Assembly: GCA_018669975.1 (NCBI GenBank)
Contig: JABHSK010000007.1
Span: 1 to 64,000, forward strand
Direction of reading: 5' to 3'
Source: Candidatus Parcubacteria bacterium
Lineage (GTDB): Bacteria > Patescibacteria > ABY1 > UBA1558 > GWA2-36-10
Length of the DNA: 64,000 nucleotides
Within the stretch, counting starts at the first letter, position 1, and every line of letters starts with the position of its first letter. Positions 62,691 through 64,000 of the stretch are shown here, one piece after another. The notes under the pieces are model-generated. The model was not told the DNA's origin. It saw only the letters and a program-made list of their open reading frames with translations, and did not search any database. The position numbers were made by a program, and so were the translations under genes.

Positions 62691-64000
62691 ATGTATATGA
62701 GTTTAGCAACCTTAACTTTAGTATTTGTCTTTGCAGTTAACATTATTTTGTTATTTTTAATTTTGCTTAGCAAGAATAAGCAAAGACGTTGGCCAATATT
62801 TACGATGGTTTTATTGTTGGCTTTTTGGCAGAGCATAGAATTACTCGATGTTACTATTTTTATTGATAAGGGCATTTTGTTGCTACAGGCAGAGCGTTTT
62901 GGTCTATTGCCAATATTATTTTTAGCACCGGCTTGGATGTGGCTGGTTTTTTCTTTATTTGATAAATGGGCAGAGATCAAGATATATAAAAAGTTTTTAT
63001 ATTATTTGCCAGGTATTGCTATGATTCCGTTTGTGTTTACGGATTATAACCTTAAAGACGTAGTAGTCAACAATGGTCTGATATCATATACTCCGGGCGC
63101 CCTGTATTATTTTTTTAGTATATATTTTGTGGGACTGGTTGGCTACGGACTTTATGTATTGATTAGGCATAGAAATGAATCTGACCTGGTAGTTAAAAAG
63201 CAGATTGACTATATTTTTACAGCTACAGCTCTGACGGTTATTGCTAGCGTGCTATTTAGTGTGATTTTACCCTTGGTAGGTGTTAGTGATTTTTATTATA
63301 TTGGCGTCAATAGTTCAGTTTTGTTTACTTTGATTGTTACCTATGCCTTATTCAGGCATAGGTTTTTTAATGTAAAAATATTTTTTTATAGAATAGTTAT
63401 AAATCTGTTGAGATTATTTATCGTTGGCTTTGTTTTTCATATATTCTATATGATCTTAAGTCAAGTGGTAGGAATTAGTTTTTCTGATAGTAAAAGTATT
63501 ATTTTCTTTTTGATATTTTTGGGTGTGACAGCGCCATTTTTATTTGACTTGGTAAATAAGTTGGTCACTTCTTTCTTGATTAATCCAAGCGATGACGTTA
63601 AAAACGCAGAAAATAGTATTGCTGACATTTTGCGTTCCAGTCAGGATATGAATTTATTATATTCTAAATTGGTAAAAGAAATTAGTAAGGTAGTAGATTA
63701 CCAGGAAATATTTATTTATCTTTCCAAAAAAGATAGTCCAAACTCTTTTTATCAGGTTTTTCCAGTAGGCGAGCGCTTGATTAATGTCAAAGATAGTCAC
63801 ATGCTAGAGTTTTTGCAACGATATCATAAAGCCGCCAATCAAGCTGAGATAGGATATTTTAAGACAGATAAAAAATTAGCTAAGGAAATGAAAGATAAGC
63901 AGATTGACATTGCTTTGCCTATATTCTACAATCAGCAGTTGCTTGGAGTAATGATTATAGATAATGGTGACCAACTATTATCTACCCAACAATTACATTT
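62691..64000 (+). CDS. Membrane sensor protein, likely histidine kinase, cut by window end
   Basis: The frame is open from ATG 62691 (or 62697) to the end of the window, about 436 residues. Residues 1-270 hold eight or so hydrophobic helices (LATLTLVFVFAVNIILLFLI, LPILFLAPAWMWLVFSLF, then further ones to about 270), the layout of 7TM-type histidine-kinase sensors. A soluble part (about 290-436) with DMNLLYSKLVKEISKVVDYQ and IDIALPIFYNQQLLGVMII looks like a GAF domain. The kinase domain would lie beyond 64000 and is not seen. The call of histidine kinase is an inference. Confidence 0.75.
   Translation, partial: MYMSLATLTLVFVFAVNIILLFLILLSKNKQRRWPIFTMVLLLAFWQSIELLDVTIFIDKGILLLQAERFGLLPILFLAPAWMWLVFSLFDKWAEIKIYKKFLYYLPGIAMIPFVFTDYNLKDVVVNNGLISYTPGALYYFFSIYFVGLVGYGLYVLIRHRNESDLVVKKQIDYIFTATALTVIASVLFSVILPLVGVSDFYYIGVNSSVLFTLIVTYALFRHRFFNVKIFFYRIVINLLRLFIVGFVFHIFYMILSQVVGISFSDSKSIIFFLIFLGVTAPFLFDLVNKLVTSFLINPSDDVKNAENSIADILRSSQDMNLLYSKLVKEISKVVDYQEIFIYLSKKDSPNSFYQVFPVGERLINVKDSHMLEFLQRYHKAANQAEIGYFKTDKKLAKEMKDKQIDIALPIFYNQQLLGVMIIDNGDQLLSTQQLH

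Noticed and set aside
1..64000. Prophage or conjugative element
   Set aside because: No integrase, transposase, terminase, capsid, relaxase or plasmid replication gene was found; phage-like genes are isolated.

Overview
The window looks like a piece of a small-genome bacterium of the Patescibacteria (Candidate Phyla Radiation) type. The background is AT-rich. Core genes (ribosomal proteins L20, L35, L25, L31 and S2, IF3, EF-Ts, RF1, SmpB/tmRNA, GatB, Thr-, Cys- and Tyr-tRNA synthetases, DnaE, RodA) are mixed with many short hypothetical and membrane proteins, including families common in that group (DUF5667, DUF3048, PSP1, L25/CTC). This taxonomic call is an inference from gene content and style; no rRNA is present to confirm it.

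Layout: 1-2.8 kb has tRNA-Asp, a YdeI-like gene and an inositol-phosphatase gene flanked by tRNA-3'-end-like repeats, then a higher-GC gene pair abutting a tRNA-Gly that has lost its 5' end. 2.8-10.5 kb is accessory: hypotheticals, two fused gene remnants, a phage-type phosphoesterase, a radical SAM enzyme and small membrane proteins. 10.6-12.6 kb is the minus-strand smpB-ssrA-infC-rpmI-rplT block, followed by a probable 6S-like RNA. 14.3-19.1 kb is a dTMP-synthesis operon (dCMP deaminase, kinase, double ThyX, DHFR, dUTPase, thymidine kinase, thymidylate kinase), then gatB. 20.6-21.8 kb is a higher-GC phosphoribosyltransferase unit. 21.8-33.7 kb is a minus-strand housekeeping run: a MiaB-MiaA fusion, a DUF5667 protein, guaB, thrS with a T-box, a membrane protein and dnaE. 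33.8-48.1 kb holds rodA, rplY, DUF3048, prmC-prfA, rpmE, an NAD-synthesis pair, rpsB-tsf, pyrH, PSP1, gap and cysS. 48.5-49.0 kb is a four-gene tRNA cluster, three members of which have unusual arms. 49.1-57.9 kb is a radical SAM island: five radical SAM enzymes plus a methyltransferase, a UroD-like protein and a guanylate kinase. 58-64 kb has an Hsp70-like ATPase, a TrpR-like repressor, a glutamate-cysteine-ligase-like protein, a gamma-glutamylcyclotransferase, tyrS and a truncated sensor kinase.

The most striking global feature is that the genes fall into two populations. Core genes are AT-rich, mostly lack Shine-Dalgarno sites, and several have a -10 box exactly six bases before the ATG, implying leaderless mRNAs. 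About fifteen interspersed genes (nucleotide and NAD metabolism, a radical SAM enzyme, an Hsp70-like ATPase, small membrane proteins) are visibly GC-richer. Most carry a TTGACA-N17-TATAAT-like promoter, a long leader, a strong AGGAGG site and their own terminator. They look like self-contained expression cassettes placed between core operons.
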